From JBGPEQ01 sp050180895 (lineage in GTDB: Bacteria; Pseudomonadota; Alphaproteobacteria; Dongiales; Dongiaceae), in contig JBFXDS010000022.1 in assembly GCA_050180895.1 (NCBI GenBank), positions 1-32,559 of the forward strand: a stretch of 32,559 bases of DNA. The letters are read 5' to 3'. Shown here one piece after another: positions 6,572-16,131 of the stretch. How positions within the stretch are numbered: position 1 is the first letter of the stretch; each line of letters opens with the position of its first letter. The notes under the pieces were generated by a model. The model was not told where the DNA came from, searched no databases, and saw only the letters and a program-made list of their open reading frames with translations. Both the position numbers and the translations under genes were made by a program.

Positions 6572-7495
6572 TCAGTCATAGCGGATCTTCGGGTCGAGCA
6601 GGCCGTAGACGATGTCGACGATCAGATTGCAGAGGATGATGAGGATGCCGAAGAAGATCGTGACGCCCATCACCAGCGTGTAGTCGCGGTTGAGCGATCC
6701 CTGGACGAAATAGCGGCCGATGCCGGGGATGCTGAAGATCTGCTCGATGACGACGGATCCCGTGATGATCGCCGCGAAGGCGGGGCCGAGATAGGAAACC
6801 ACCGGCAGGATCGCCGCCTTGAGGGAGTGGCGCGTGATGGTGACGCGCTCCGAGAGGCCCTTGGCGCGCGCGGTGCGCACATAGTTGCTGCGCAGCACCT
6901 CGATCATGCTGCCGCGCGTGAGCCGCGCGATGTAGGCGATCTGCGGCAGGCACAGCGCGATGATCGGCGCGATCCAGTATGCGGTCTGGCCGGCGCCCCA
7001 GCCGCCGACGGGAATCCAGCCGAGCATCAGTCCGAAGATCAGCGTCAGGACCGGCCCGACGACGAAATTGGGGACGGCAATGCCGGTCATGGCCGTCGCC
7101 ATCACCGCGTGATCGACGTCGCTGTTCTGGCGCAGGGCGGCCACGGTGCCCAAGCCGACGCCGATGACGACGGCGAGCGCGATGGCGATGCCGCCGAGGC
7201 GCGCCGAGACGGGAAAGCCGCCCCAGAGCAGCTCGTTGACGGTGAAATCCTTGTACTTGAACGACGGACCGAAATCGCCGCGCAGCACGTTGCCGAGATA
7301 GCGCACGTACTGCATCGGCAGCGGCTCGTCCATGTGGTAGGCGCGCTCGAGGTTGGCCAGAACCTCCGGCGGCACCCTCTTCTCGGAGCTGAAGGGTCCG
7401 CCCGGTGCCACGCGGATCATGAAGAAGGCGAGGGTGATGATGATGAACAGCGTCGGCACCGCGCCGAGCAGACGCTTGACTATGTACCGTAGCAC
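6572..7495 (-). CDS. oppB: Oligopeptide/dipeptide ABC transporter permease (OppB-like)
   Basis: A 307-residue inner-membrane permease. It starts with the OppB/DppB signature MLRYIVKRLLGAVPTLFIII and VAPGGPF, followed by the periplasmic region and five more membrane helices. The EAA loop is at NYVRTARAKGLSERVTITRH, and the end is VYGLLDPKIRYD. The start is GTG at 7495; this places the conserved RYIVKRLL helix at the N-terminus as in the family. It is separated from the upstream binding-protein gene by 138 bases that contain a very stable hairpin (7558-7605), so its expression may be lower than that of oppA. Confidence 0.92.
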   Translation of the reverse strand: MLRYIVKRLLGAVPTLFIIITLAFFMIRVAPGGPFSSEKRVPPEVLANLERAYHMDEPLPMQYVRYLGNVLRGDFGPSFKYKDFTVNELLWGGFPVSARLGGIAIALAVVIGVGLGTVAALRQNSDVDHAVMATAMTGIAVPNFVVGPVLTLIFGLMLGWIPVGGWGAGQTAYWIAPIIALCLPQIAYIARLTRGSMIEVLRSNYVRTARAKGLSERVTITRHSLKAAILPVVSYLGPAFAAIITGSVVIEQIFSIPGIGRYFVQGSLNRDYTLVMGVTIFFGILIILCNLIVDIVYGLLDPKIRYD

Positions 7496-7557
7496 GCCGT
7501 CGTCTCTCTATGACGAAAGCCGTCGTTCCGCCGCCCGCTCGCTCGCCGGGCGAGCGG

Positions 7558-7605
7558 CGCCGCCGAGCGCCTGCCGGAACGATGTCCGGCGGGCGCTCGG
7601 CGGCG
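7558..7605 (-). promoter_or_regulatory. Stable stem-loop in the oppA-oppB intercistronic gap
   Basis: Bases 7558-7571 pair with 7592-7605 over 14 bp, and an inner stem pairs 7573-7578 (GCCGGA) with 7585-7590 (TCCGGC). A second inverted repeat, CGCTCGCC/GGCGAGCG, lies at 7540-7556. The structure begins about 29 bases after the oppA stop codon. There is no T run on the minus strand side, so it is not a classical terminator. Such hairpins behind binding-protein genes are known to stabilise the upstream mRNA segment or to reduce read-through. Confidence 0.55.
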
Positions 7606-7633
7606 GCCGATCGGGGTCATGCGGGCTTCTGCG

Positions 7634-9226
7634 CTAGCCCTTGATCGACATGTACCGCGCCAGGTGGAAGTCGAGGACGTTGTCTTTCCACCCCTCGACC
7701 TTCTGGCTGATCATGTGCTGGGTCGTATAGGTGTAGATCGGGATCAGCGGCAGGTCCTCGAGGAAGATGTGCTCGGCCTCCTCCAGCAGCTTCGACCGCG
7801 CCGCGAGGTCCGAGGTCTGCGCCGCCTGCTTCAGGAGGTCGTCGTACTTCGCGTTGTTGTAGCCGGCATCGTTGCGCTCGCCGGCCGTCGAGATGAACAG
7901 GTCGAGGAAGTTCACCGCATCGACATAGTCGCCGATCCAGCCGGCGCGTGCGATCTGGTACTGCTTCTGGTCGCGCGTCTCCAGATAGACCTTCCACTCC
8001 TGGTTCACCGGGTTGGCCTTCACGCCCAGCACCTGCTTCCACATCGCCGCGATGGCCACGGCGATCTTCTTGTGGTTGTCGCTGGTGTTGTAGAGCAGCT
8101 CGATCTCGAGCGGCTTGTCCGGCCCGTAACCCGCCTCGGCCAGCAGCTTCTTCGCCTCTTCGTTGCGCTGCTCCTGGGTCATGTCCTTGAACGAGGCGTA
8201 TTGCGGCGTGTAGCCCGGAATCCCCGGCGGCACCCAGGAATAGCCCGGCAACTCGCCGCCCTGCGTGATCTTCTCGGTCAGCGTCTCGCGATCGATGGCG
8301 AGGGCCAGCGCCTTGCGCAGGCGGACGTCGCTGAGCGGTTCGCGCGTCAGGTTGACGACATAGTAATAGGTGCCGAAGTAGGGCGTGTTGTGCAGCTCGT
8401 TCGGCATGTTCTGCTCCGCCCATTTGATCTGGTCGGAGGGAACGTCGTAGGTGATGTCCAACTCGCCGGCGCGGAACCGCTTCAGCTCCTCGGCGATATC
8501 CTCGGTCGGATAGAAGACGATCTTATCGATCTTCACGTTCGCCGCGTCGTGGAACGTCGGGTTCTTGACCAGCGTCACGCTCGCCTGCGGAGTCCATTCC
8601 GCGATCGTGTAGGCGCCGTTGCCGACGGCGTTGCCCGGCCGCGTCCACTGGTCGCCGAACTTCTCCACCGTCGCCCGGTGCACGGGATAGGCGATGTGGT
8701 GGCGCACCAGGCCGATGAAGTAGGGCGTCGGTCCGTTCAGCGTGACCTTGAGCGTATGCGCGTCGACGGCTTCGACGCCGAGCTGATCGGGCGGCACCTT
8801 GCCGGCGATGATGTCTTCGGCGTTATTGATCGGCGCCAGCACCGGCGCGTAGTCGGAGGCGGTCACCGGATCGACGGCGCGGCGCAGCGAATAGACGAAG
8901 TCCTCGGCCGTGACCGGATCGCCGTTCGACCACTTCGAGTCCTCGCGCAGATGGAAGACATATGTCAGGCCGTCGTCGCTGATGTCCCAGCTTGTCGCCA
9001 CGCCCGGCGTGATCTCGCCGTTGACGTCGTAGGTCACCAGTCCTTCCAGGTAATCATAGATGATGTTGGCTTCGGGAATGCCGGTCGACTTGTGCGGGTC
9101 CAAGGTCTCCGGCTCCGCGCCGTTGCCGCGATTCAATACGGTTTCCGCGTGGGCAGCGGAGGCGACGCCAAGAGCGAGCGTCGTCGCCAGCGCTGCAAGT
9201 CGCAGACGCGCAAACGCCTTTGTCAT
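7634..9226 (-). CDS. oppA: Periplasmic peptide-binding protein of the ABC importer (SBP family 5, OppA-like)
   Basis: A 530-residue protein with a clear Sec signal peptide, MTKAFARLRLAALATTLALG and VASAAHA, with cleavage before ETVLN. The mature part is a family 5 extracellular solute-binding protein: NRGNGAEPETLDPHKSTGIP near the start, then WSNGDPVTAEDFVYSLRRAVDP, YYVVNLTREPLSDVRLRKALALAID, and a C-terminal DLPLIPIYTY. These resemble E. coli OppA/MppA, which bind short peptides in the periplasm. Start at 9226 is fixed by the signal peptide and by GGGAGA about 7 bases upstream. It is the first gene of the oppABCDF operon and is divergent from the serine hydrolase gene at 9393, sharing a 166-base intergenic region. 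Confidence 0.93.
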   Translation of the reverse strand: MTKAFARLRLAALATTLALGVASAAHAETVLNRGNGAEPETLDPHKSTGIPEANIIYDYLEGLVTYDVNGEITPGVATSWDISDDGLTYVFHLREDSKWSNGDPVTAEDFVYSLRRAVDPVTASDYAPVLAPINNAEDIIAGKVPPDQLGVEAVDAHTLKVTLNGPTPYFIGLVRHHIAYPVHRATVEKFGDQWTRPGNAVGNGAYTIAEWTPQASVTLVKNPTFHDAANVKIDKIVFYPTEDIAEELKRFRAGELDITYDVPSDQIKWAEQNMPNELHNTPYFGTYYYVVNLTREPLSDVRLRKALALAIDRETLTEKITQGGELPGYSWVPPGIPGYTPQYASFKDMTQEQRNEEAKKLLAEAGYGPDKPLEIELLYNTSDNHKKIAVAIAAMWKQVLGVKANPVNQEWKVYLETRDQKQYQIARAGWIGDYVDAVNFLDLFISTAGERNDAGYNNAKYDDLLKQAAQTSDLAARSKLLEEAEHIFLEDLPLIPIYTYTTQHMISQKVEGWKDNVLDFHLARYMSIKG

Positions 9227-9392
9227 GATAGATCTCCCAAGGTCTATTGTGCATGTCAGCCGATTGGTGCTTCTTGCTGGACGCCACCAATTCGCTGCAT
9301 GAGCGCGATAGTGGTGGAAAAACAGAGGCGCTTCAAATGCTTTGTTGCTTAGGCCGCGCCGGTGTCGGCATCGGAGCGCAGCCGGCAAGAAG

Positions 9393-10355
9393 ATGTTGAG
9401 TTCCACCGGTCCCGGCGAAATCTTCTATCGCGATGTGCCGTGGCTCGATGCGGCGGGTGATCGCATCCTCGGTGCCGCCTTGCGCCGATTCGCCGGCGCG
9501 GGCTTGGTCGCCGATCGCCTGGCCTTGACGCTTCTCGTCCCCGTTCGCGGCGCCGCGCCGCTCGGCTGGGGGCATCGCGGCGACCGCCCGATTTACCCGG
9601 CAAGTGTTATCAAATTGTTCTATCTGGTGGCCGCCCAGGCCTGGCGGGCAAAGGGCCGCCTGCGCGCCGGCCGCGAGCTCGATCGCGCCCTGTCGGCCAT
9701 GATCCGCCGGTCGAGCAACGACGCGACCAACTACGTCATCGATCTTCTGTCGGGCGCCGTCGGCGGGCCGGCGCTGCCGCCGCCCGCGTTCGCCCGCTGG
9801 ATCGCCCGGCGTCAGGCGGTCAACCGCTACTTCCGCAGCTGGCGCTGGCCCGAGTTCGCCGGCATCAACGTCTTGCAGAAGACGTGGGAGGACGGCCCTT
9901 ACGGCCGCGAGCGGCAGGCGCGCACGCGCTTTCGCCGTGGCCGCAACCTGCTGACGACGGATGCGACCGCGCGCCTGCTGTGGGCGATCGACCGCGGCGC
10001 CGTCGTCTCGCCCGCCGCCTGCCGCGCCATGCTGGCGCTGCTCGAACGCCGGCCCGTCGGGGATGCGGTTGCCGAAGGCGACAACCAGATCGCCGGCTTC
10101 TTCGGCGACGGTTTGCCGCCGGGGTCGCGCCTATGGTCGAAGGCCGGCTGGACGAGCGAGACGCGCCACGACGCCGCCATCGTGGCGTTGCCGAACGGCC
10201 GCCGCTTCATCCTCGTCGCCTTCACCGAAGGCCGCGCCCAGGCGGAGAATGCGAAGCTGTTGCCGTTCCTCGCCCGGCGCGCCGCCGCGGAGCTGGGCCT
10301 CCGAGCACCGGAGAATCGGATCGACATTGTGCGTCCTTCGACAGGCTCAGGATGA
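9393..10355 (+). CDS. Beta-lactamase-like serine hydrolase
   Basis: A 320-residue protein with penicillin-binding/class A beta-lactamase fold motifs. S71 and K74 in PASVIKLFY form SxxK, S107-S-N109 forms the SxN-like motif, and K250-A-G252 in LWSKAGWTS replaces KTG. The order, spacing and following strand RRFILVAFTEG fit the class A-related serine hydrolase family. I see no signal peptide after MLSSTGPGEIFYRDVPWLD, so it may be cytoplasmic and is unlikely to be a resistance enzyme; amide or peptide hydrolysis is a plausible role. The last residues, RPSTGSG and the TGA stop, are encoded by a palindromic repeat (10329-10412), so the original C-terminus was probably different. It is divergent from oppA. 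Confidence 0.8.
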   Translation: MLSSTGPGEIFYRDVPWLDAAGDRILGAALRRFAGAGLVADRLALTLLVPVRGAAPLGWGHRGDRPIYPASVIKLFYLVAAQAWRAKGRLRAGRELDRALSAMIRRSSNDATNYVIDLLSGAVGGPALPPPAFARWIARRQAVNRYFRSWRWPEFAGINVLQKTWEDGPYGRERQARTRFRRGRNLLTTDATARLLWAIDRGAVVSPAACRAMLALLERRPVGDAVAEGDNQIAGFFGDGLPPGSRLWSKAGWTSETRHDAAIVALPNGRRFILVAFTEGRAQAENAKLLPFLARRAAAELGLRAPENRIDIVRPSTGSG

Positions 10356-10412
10356 GGTCTTTCTTCGTGCCACCAAGACTTTTCCTCATCCTGAGCCTGT
10401 CGAAGGACGCAC
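10329..10412. repeat. Palindromic intergenic repeat, copy 2
   Basis: An 84-bp element whose arms are GTGCGTCCTTCGACAGGCTC plus AGGATGAGG and the reverse complement, flanking a spacer with TTCTTCGTGCCACCAAGA. It overlaps the 3' end of the serine hydrolase gene and provides its stop codon (TGA 10353-10355). Both arms contain the 13-mer CTCATCCTGAGCC in full, the sequence at which the IS110 element sits in copy 1. Confidence 0.93.
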
Positions 10413-10482
10413 AGGCGGGCCTGCCACGCATCGGCCTCCGCGAGACATTCTCACGAGTCGTCGGCGGGTGCTCCCGACAAGC

Positions 10483-10508
10483 GAAAGGGGCCCCTGCGGG
10501 CCCCTTTC
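10483..10508. terminator. Probable bidirectional intrinsic terminator
   Basis: GAAAGGGGCCC (10483-10493) pairs perfectly with GGGCCCCTTTC (10498-10508) around a CTGC loop: an 11-bp stem with A/T pairs at its base, so either strand shows a short T tract at the stem foot. It lies between the convergent serine hydrolase and yceI genes. No long T run follows, so efficiency is uncertain. Confidence 0.75.
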
Positions 10509-10531
10509 TGCTGCGGGAAACGATGCCGGGG

Positions 10532-11119
10532 TCACGGCGCCTGCTGGCCCTCCACCTCGAGCAGAATCTCGATCTCGTCGCCGATGGCGGGCGCGAAGGT
10601 GCTCATGCCGAAGTCGGAGCGCAGGATCTTGGTGCGGCCCGAGAAGCCGGCGACCAGCACGCCGTTGTACTGCGGCAGCGGGTGCGGCGCCTTCTGGTTG
10701 AAGGTCACGTCGAGCGTCACCGGCTTGGTGACGCCGAGCAGGGTCAGCTCGCCGGTGATCCTGCCGGTGTTGTCGCCGGTGCGCTCGATCGCCGTGCTGA
10801 CGAAGGTGATCTCCGGGAACTCGGCCGCGTTGAAGAAATCGGGCGAGCGCAGGTGATCGTCGCGCGCCTGGTCGTCGGTGTCGATGCTGGCCGCGCTGAT
10901 GGTCACCGCCACCGCGCTGCCCTCGACCGCCTGCTCGTCGAAGGTGAACTCGCCGGTGAATTCCTGGAACTGGCCGACCATGCGGGAATAGCCGAGATGG
11001 CCGACCAGGAACAGGATGTTCGAATGCGAGGGGTCGATGGCGAATCGCTCCGCCGCGGGGGCTGCCGTGGCGAGTGATGCGATGCAGGCGGCAAGTCCGA
11101 TTGCTCCGGCCAGTCTCAT
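10532..11119 (-). CDS. YceI family protein (periplasmic lipocalin-like)
   Basis: A 195-residue exported protein. Residues 1-23 form a signal peptide (MRLAGAIGLAACIASLATAA then PAAE). The mature part matches YceI: FAIDPSHSNILFLVGHLGYS at its start, FDEQAVEGSAVAVTISAASI, the signature SPDFFNAAEFPEITFVST, GELTLLGVTKPVTLDV and FAPAIGDEIEILLEVEG. The fold is an eight-stranded barrel that binds isoprenoid-like lipids such as polyprenyl chains in structurally studied members; the ligand here is unknown. A strong AAGGAGA lies about 7 bases before the ATG. It lies 38 bases after the membrane-protein gene on the same strand, so they may form an operon, though YceI often travels with cytochrome b561, which this partner does not resemble. 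Confidence 0.92.
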   Translation of the reverse strand: MRLAGAIGLAACIASLATAAPAAERFAIDPSHSNILFLVGHLGYSRMVGQFQEFTGEFTFDEQAVEGSAVAVTISAASIDTDDQARDDHLRSPDFFNAAEFPEITFVSTAIERTGDNTGRITGELTLLGVTKPVTLDVTFNQKAPHPLPQYNGVLVAGFSGRTKILRSDFGMSTFAPAIGDEIEILLEVEGQQAP

Positions 11120-11157
11120 CGATGGTCTCCTTCTTCCGGTTGCGGTGAAGTGGTCTG

Positions 11158-12033
11158 TCAGAACGCCGGCGCCTCGCCGGACGACAGATAGGCGATGCCG
11201 ATGGCGGCGAGCGCGGGAATCGCGGCGACGGCGGCGTGCACCACAGGGGAAAGGATGCGTTCGGTCGGTCCGCTGCCGAGACGGATGCGCCGCGCCGCCG
11301 GCTCGCTGAACGGCACTAGCAGGATGCCGACCAGCGCGAGGCGGCTCGCCGTTGGCGTGAACAGCACCAGGAGGGCGCAGATGGCGGCGAGGCCGCCCGC
11401 CGCGGCCAGCAGCGCCATCCGCCCGAACCCGTGGCTCGATCCGCCGATGATGCTCGCCGCGTAGTTCCACAGGGCCAGCGCGCCGGCCGCGGCAGCGATG
11501 GCGCCGCTCAGCAGCGACAATGTTGCCGTCCGGCCGAGCAGCGCGACCACGGCCGTGCCGGTGGCGGCGACGATCAGCAGCGCGGGACCGGTCACGCCCG
11601 CGCCCCTGTCGCTCGCGTCCGCCAACCGCCAGAGCGCCGCCGTCATGCCCGCCCACAGCAGTCCCAGCGTGACCAGCAGCGGGATCTCCGGTCCCGCATT
11701 GAGCTGCCGCCACGCCAGCCAGACCAGGGCGACGGCCGGAAGCGCGACGACCGCCAGGCGGTCGAGCAGCGGCGGCCGGCCGGCGGCGTCGACCACGAGA
11801 CCGAGGAGGCCGCCGAGCGCGATCAGATAGAACAGCTTCTGCGTCGAGGCCGGCGGCGGAAACCGCGGCACGCCCGCCAGCAGCGCATAGCCGACGAGGA
11901 CGGCGAGGGCCACGCCGAGGCCGGCGAAAATCTGTCCGCGCCTGCCGCCGGCGAGCTGCGATATGGCGACCACCGCAAGGGCGACGGCAAAGGGGGCGAT
12001 GACCGTCTGGAAGACGGGATCGTCTGTGCTCAT
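11158..12033 (-). CDS. Polytopic membrane protein of unknown function
   Basis: A 291-residue, strongly hydrophobic protein with about nine or ten predicted membrane segments, beginning MSTDDPVFQTVIAPFAVALA and ending AAIGIAYLSSGEAPAF. It is almost devoid of charged residues outside short loops (for example RPPLLDR and RRIRLGSGPTER). I see no recognisable catalytic or transporter motif and cannot assign a family. The ATG at 12033 is preceded by a GAG-rich stretch. It is upstream of yceI on the same strand. Some such proteins are annotated only as hypothetical membrane proteins. Confidence 0.7.
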   Translation of the reverse strand: MSTDDPVFQTVIAPFAVALAVVAISQLAGGRRGQIFAGLGVALAVLVGYALLAGVPRFPPPASTQKLFYLIALGGLLGLVVDAAGRPPLLDRLAVVALPAVALVWLAWRQLNAGPEIPLLVTLGLLWAGMTAALWRLADASDRGAGVTGPALLIVAATGTAVVALLGRTATLSLLSGAIAAAAGALALWNYAASIIGGSSHGFGRMALLAAAGGLAAICALLVLFTPTASRLALVGILLVPFSEPAARRIRLGSGPTERILSPVVHAAVAAIPALAAIGIAYLSSGEAPAF

Positions 12034-12269
12034 CTCGTCGCTCTCGACTCCGAACGGCGCAGGAATGTGGGGGCTTGCGGCGCGGGCGGACCCTTCACGA
12101 TCGGCACGGCCGGGTCAAGTAGGCACCGTGGAGTAACGACCCTCGCGGCCGCACGGCGCCGGCGGATATGCGGCGGCCGCCCGCGGCGCGCTCTCTCGGC
12201 GGGCTGCGCCTGCGCGACTCCGACCCTGATATTGCGGGCAGAACGGGCGCAGCGGCAAGTCGTCGCAGT
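12034..12269. other. Gene-free gap between ettA and the membrane-protein gene
   Basis: A 236-bp GC-rich stretch. It holds several short GC-rich inverted repeats (for example around 12160-12200) but no T-tailed hairpin, no convincing gene and no recognisable promoter. It must contain the 3' end of the ettA transcript and the promoter of the downstream minus-strand genes if they are not read through. Confidence 0.5.
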
Positions 12270-13949
<1,680 letters not shown>

Positions 13950-14017
13950 CGGCGGCTCCGGCGATTGCAGGGGGCGCTGTTCTAGCGAAAGGCACCGGCT
14001 CCCGCAACGATCGCCGG

Positions 14018-15448
14018 TCAGACGGCCGTCAGCGAGTCGCGGACGGTCCAGTCGACCTGCGCGATGCGCCGCAGCGCCTGGCGCAGCCTGCTTCGCACGA
14101 TCTTGTCCAGCCGCGCGACGACGATCCGGGCCGACGGCGCGATCCCGGCCCCGATGTCCGCGATCTGCTGCTTGAGGATGAGCCGCAGCAGCAGTTCGTG
14201 GGCCTCCGTGAGCTGGGTCTCGTCGTCCGGACTCAGGTGGCCGGCCGCGACGGCCGCGGCGAGACGGCCGCCGGTGTCGAGTGCGGCGCTGCGGTTGTGC
14301 AGGGCCATGACGCGGGCCGCCGAGACGAGCGGCAGAAGTCCGCCCCGCTTGAGATCGACCCGTCCCTCCTCGGTGCGGAAGCCGCCGAGCAGCCCGAGCG
14401 GCGTTCCCATGTCCGATACCGCCGCGCCGAGCATGGCCAGGAAGGGCGGCGACTGCGCCGCCTCCAGCGCCAGTTCGCGCAGTCGCCCGGCCAGCGCAAA
14501 GCTTCCATGGACCGGCCGGAAGTCGAAGAAGATGTCGGCGTTGAGGAGGTTGGCGCCATCCGGCCGCTCGACCCAGCCGGCGATGCGCTTCCGCCAGCCC
14601 GCGAGGCTGTGCCGGAAGTCCCTGTTCATGGCCATGACGCCGCCGCGGCAGTAGAGGATGCCGGCCCGGTCGAGAAAGTCGGCCGCGCGCTTGCCGACCT
14701 CGGCGAACCAGGGATCGTCCTCCGCGGCGTCATGCACGATGGCGTTGTCCTGATCGGGGGCCAGCAGGCTTTCGCCGCGGCCGCCCGAGCCCAGCACGAG
14801 GAAGCACCAGGCGGCCGGCGCCGGTCCCGCCATCGCGCCTTCGGCCAATGCCGCCGCGCGGGCGCTGATGTCGCGCAACACGGCGCTGAGCACCGCCGCG
14901 GTCGCGACGGCCGTGAGGCCGTCCTGCAGGAGGTCTGCGGCCAGGTCCGGCAGCCGGCGATAGAGATCCGCCATGGCCGCGGCGCGGTCGATGACGGCGA
15001 TCTCGTCGCCGAGCGCCAGCGCCTTCTGCGCGCGCTGCTGCAGGAGGGCGCGGGCGCTGACGACGCCGACGAGCGCGCCGGTCGCCGGATCGACGACGGC
15101 GAGGTGGCGAATCTTCAGGCGGTCCATGCGCGCTATTGCGGTGAACAGATAGTCGTCGGCGGTCACCGCATGGACCGGACTCTGAGCGAAAGCCGAGATC
15201 GGCTTCGCCAGCGCCGCTGCACCCTGCGCCGCCACGGCGGCCAGAAGATCCCGCTCGGTCAGGATGCCGCGCGGCCGGCCGCTGTCGTCGACGGAGAGGA
15301 GGGCGCCGATGCCGGCCTCCTGCATCCGTCGCGCGGCATCGACCAGCGTCATCTCCGGCGCGGCGGTGATCGGCGGGCGCGACATGATGTCGGCCACACG
15401 ATGCCGGTAGGGATAGCTGTCGATACCTGCGCGCAGCGGAGAGTCCAT
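14018..15448 (-). CDS. CBS-domain / DUF294 nucleotidyltransferase-like protein
   Basis: A 476-residue cytoplasmic protein. Residues about 17-75 and 85-140 are two CBS motifs (VADIMSRPPITAAPEMTLVD; HLAVVDPATGALVGVVSARAL), which usually bind adenine nucleotides. Then comes a DUF294 nucleotidyltransferase-like domain (PF03445) with the GlnD-type signature LVLGSGGRGE followed by PDQDNAIV (about residues 225-245), and a DUF294_C domain (NADIFFDFRPVHG). The N-terminal cyclic-nucleotide domain found in many relatives is absent. The family is commonly encoded beside ActP-like symporters, as here, and is thought to sense energy state or modify a partner; no reaction is proven. It starts 25 bases after the preceding gene, suggesting an operon with the ScfR-type regulator. 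Confidence 0.88.
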   Translation of the reverse strand: MDSPLRAGIDSYPYRHRVADIMSRPPITAAPEMTLVDAARRMQEAGIGALLSVDDSGRPRGILTERDLLAAVAAQGAAALAKPISAFAQSPVHAVTADDYLFTAIARMDRLKIRHLAVVDPATGALVGVVSARALLQQRAQKALALGDEIAVIDRAAAMADLYRRLPDLAADLLQDGLTAVATAAVLSAVLRDISARAAALAEGAMAGPAPAAWCFLVLGSGGRGESLLAPDQDNAIVHDAAEDDPWFAEVGKRAADFLDRAGILYCRGGVMAMNRDFRHSLAGWRKRIAGWVERPDGANLLNADIFFDFRPVHGSFALAGRLRELALEAAQSPPFLAMLGAAVSDMGTPLGLLGGFRTEEGRVDLKRGGLLPLVSAARVMALHNRSAALDTGGRLAAAVAAGHLSPDDETQLTEAHELLLRLILKQQIADIGAGIAPSARIVVARLDKIVRSRLRQALRRIAQVDWTVRDSLTAV

Positions 15449-15473
15449 GTCGCGAACTCGGCGATGCGGCGGC

Positions 15474-16103
15474 TCAAGGCCGCGGCGGGACGCCGGCGAT
15501 CAGCCGGCGGGCCAGGCCGGCCGGATCCTCGACGGCCCGGCCGAGCGTGTCGGAGAATGCGACCATCCCGAACCGCACGCTGTTGATCACGGTCTCCTGG
15601 TCGTCGATCCGCACCGATGGATGGAGCGGCAGCAGGTCGAAGACCCGCGCGCCGCTGGTCCGCGCGATTTCGCCGGGGTGATGCACCGCAGCCATCTGCG
15701 CGCGGGCCAGCCGGGCGGCGAGTTCGTCGGGCAGACCGCGCCAATCGGCGCGCGCAGCGTCGGGAGCCGGCGAAGATTCGAGGACTTCCGCGAACAGGGT
15801 CGAGGCGAGCGCCGGCATGAGCCGCGGGGCATCCGTGCCGAGATGCGGCCGAAGGAACCCTTCCGTCACGACGATCATATCGGCGAGCACCGCGGCCATC
15901 GCCTGCCAGCGGCAGGCATCCAGGGCGGCGGTGAACTGGGGTTCCGACACGAGCTTCGGCCAAGCCAGGCCGGCGCGCGCCCGGCAATAGTCGATGGTCG
16001 TTTTTTGGGACAGGTAGGTCGCCTCGGCTGTCAGCAGTTCGCGGAGCTCCTCGACGGTGGCGACGCGGCGGCGGCGCCAGAAACTCGTAAGCCGCTCCAG
16101 CAT
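15474..16103 (-). CDS. Conserved hypothetical protein of the symporter/CBS-DUF294 locus
   Basis: A 209-residue, mostly helical soluble protein starting MLERLTSFWRRRRVATVEEL. Its best-conserved-looking stretch is LSQKTTIDYCRARAGLAWPK, then CRWQAMAAVLADMIVVTEGF LRPHL split across residues 65-90. No signal peptide, membrane segment or catalytic motif is evident. From memory, similar proteins occur next to ActP-type symporter and CBS/DUF294 genes in other Proteobacteria, but no function is established. It lies between the regulator (28 bases upstream) and the CBS/DUF294 gene (25 bases downstream), so the three genes probably form one transcript. Confidence 0.72.
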   Translation of the reverse strand: MLERLTSFWRRRRVATVEELRELLTAEATYLSQKTTIDYCRARAGLAWPKLVSEPQFTAALDACRWQAMAAVLADMIVVTEGFLRPHLGTDAPRLMPALASTLFAEVLESSPAPDAARADWRGLPDELAARLARAQMAAVHHPGEIARTSGARVFDLLPLHPSVRIDDQETVINSVRFGMVAFSDTLGRAVEDPAGLARRLIAGVPPRP

Positions 16104-16131
16104 GGAGATCGCCTTTCCCGGGGCCGTGTCT

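Noticed and set aside
5939..7492. A 517-residue plus-strand frame opposite the oppB and oppC genes
   Set aside because: It is made mostly of Asp, Arg, His and Gly repeats typical of antisense frames in GC-rich DNA, and it lies opposite two well-recognised permeases.
10483..10508. Regulatory or recombination palindrome instead of a terminator
   Set aside because: Its position between convergent stop codons and the AAA/TTT base of the stem fit a terminator best, and no second copy was seen in the window.
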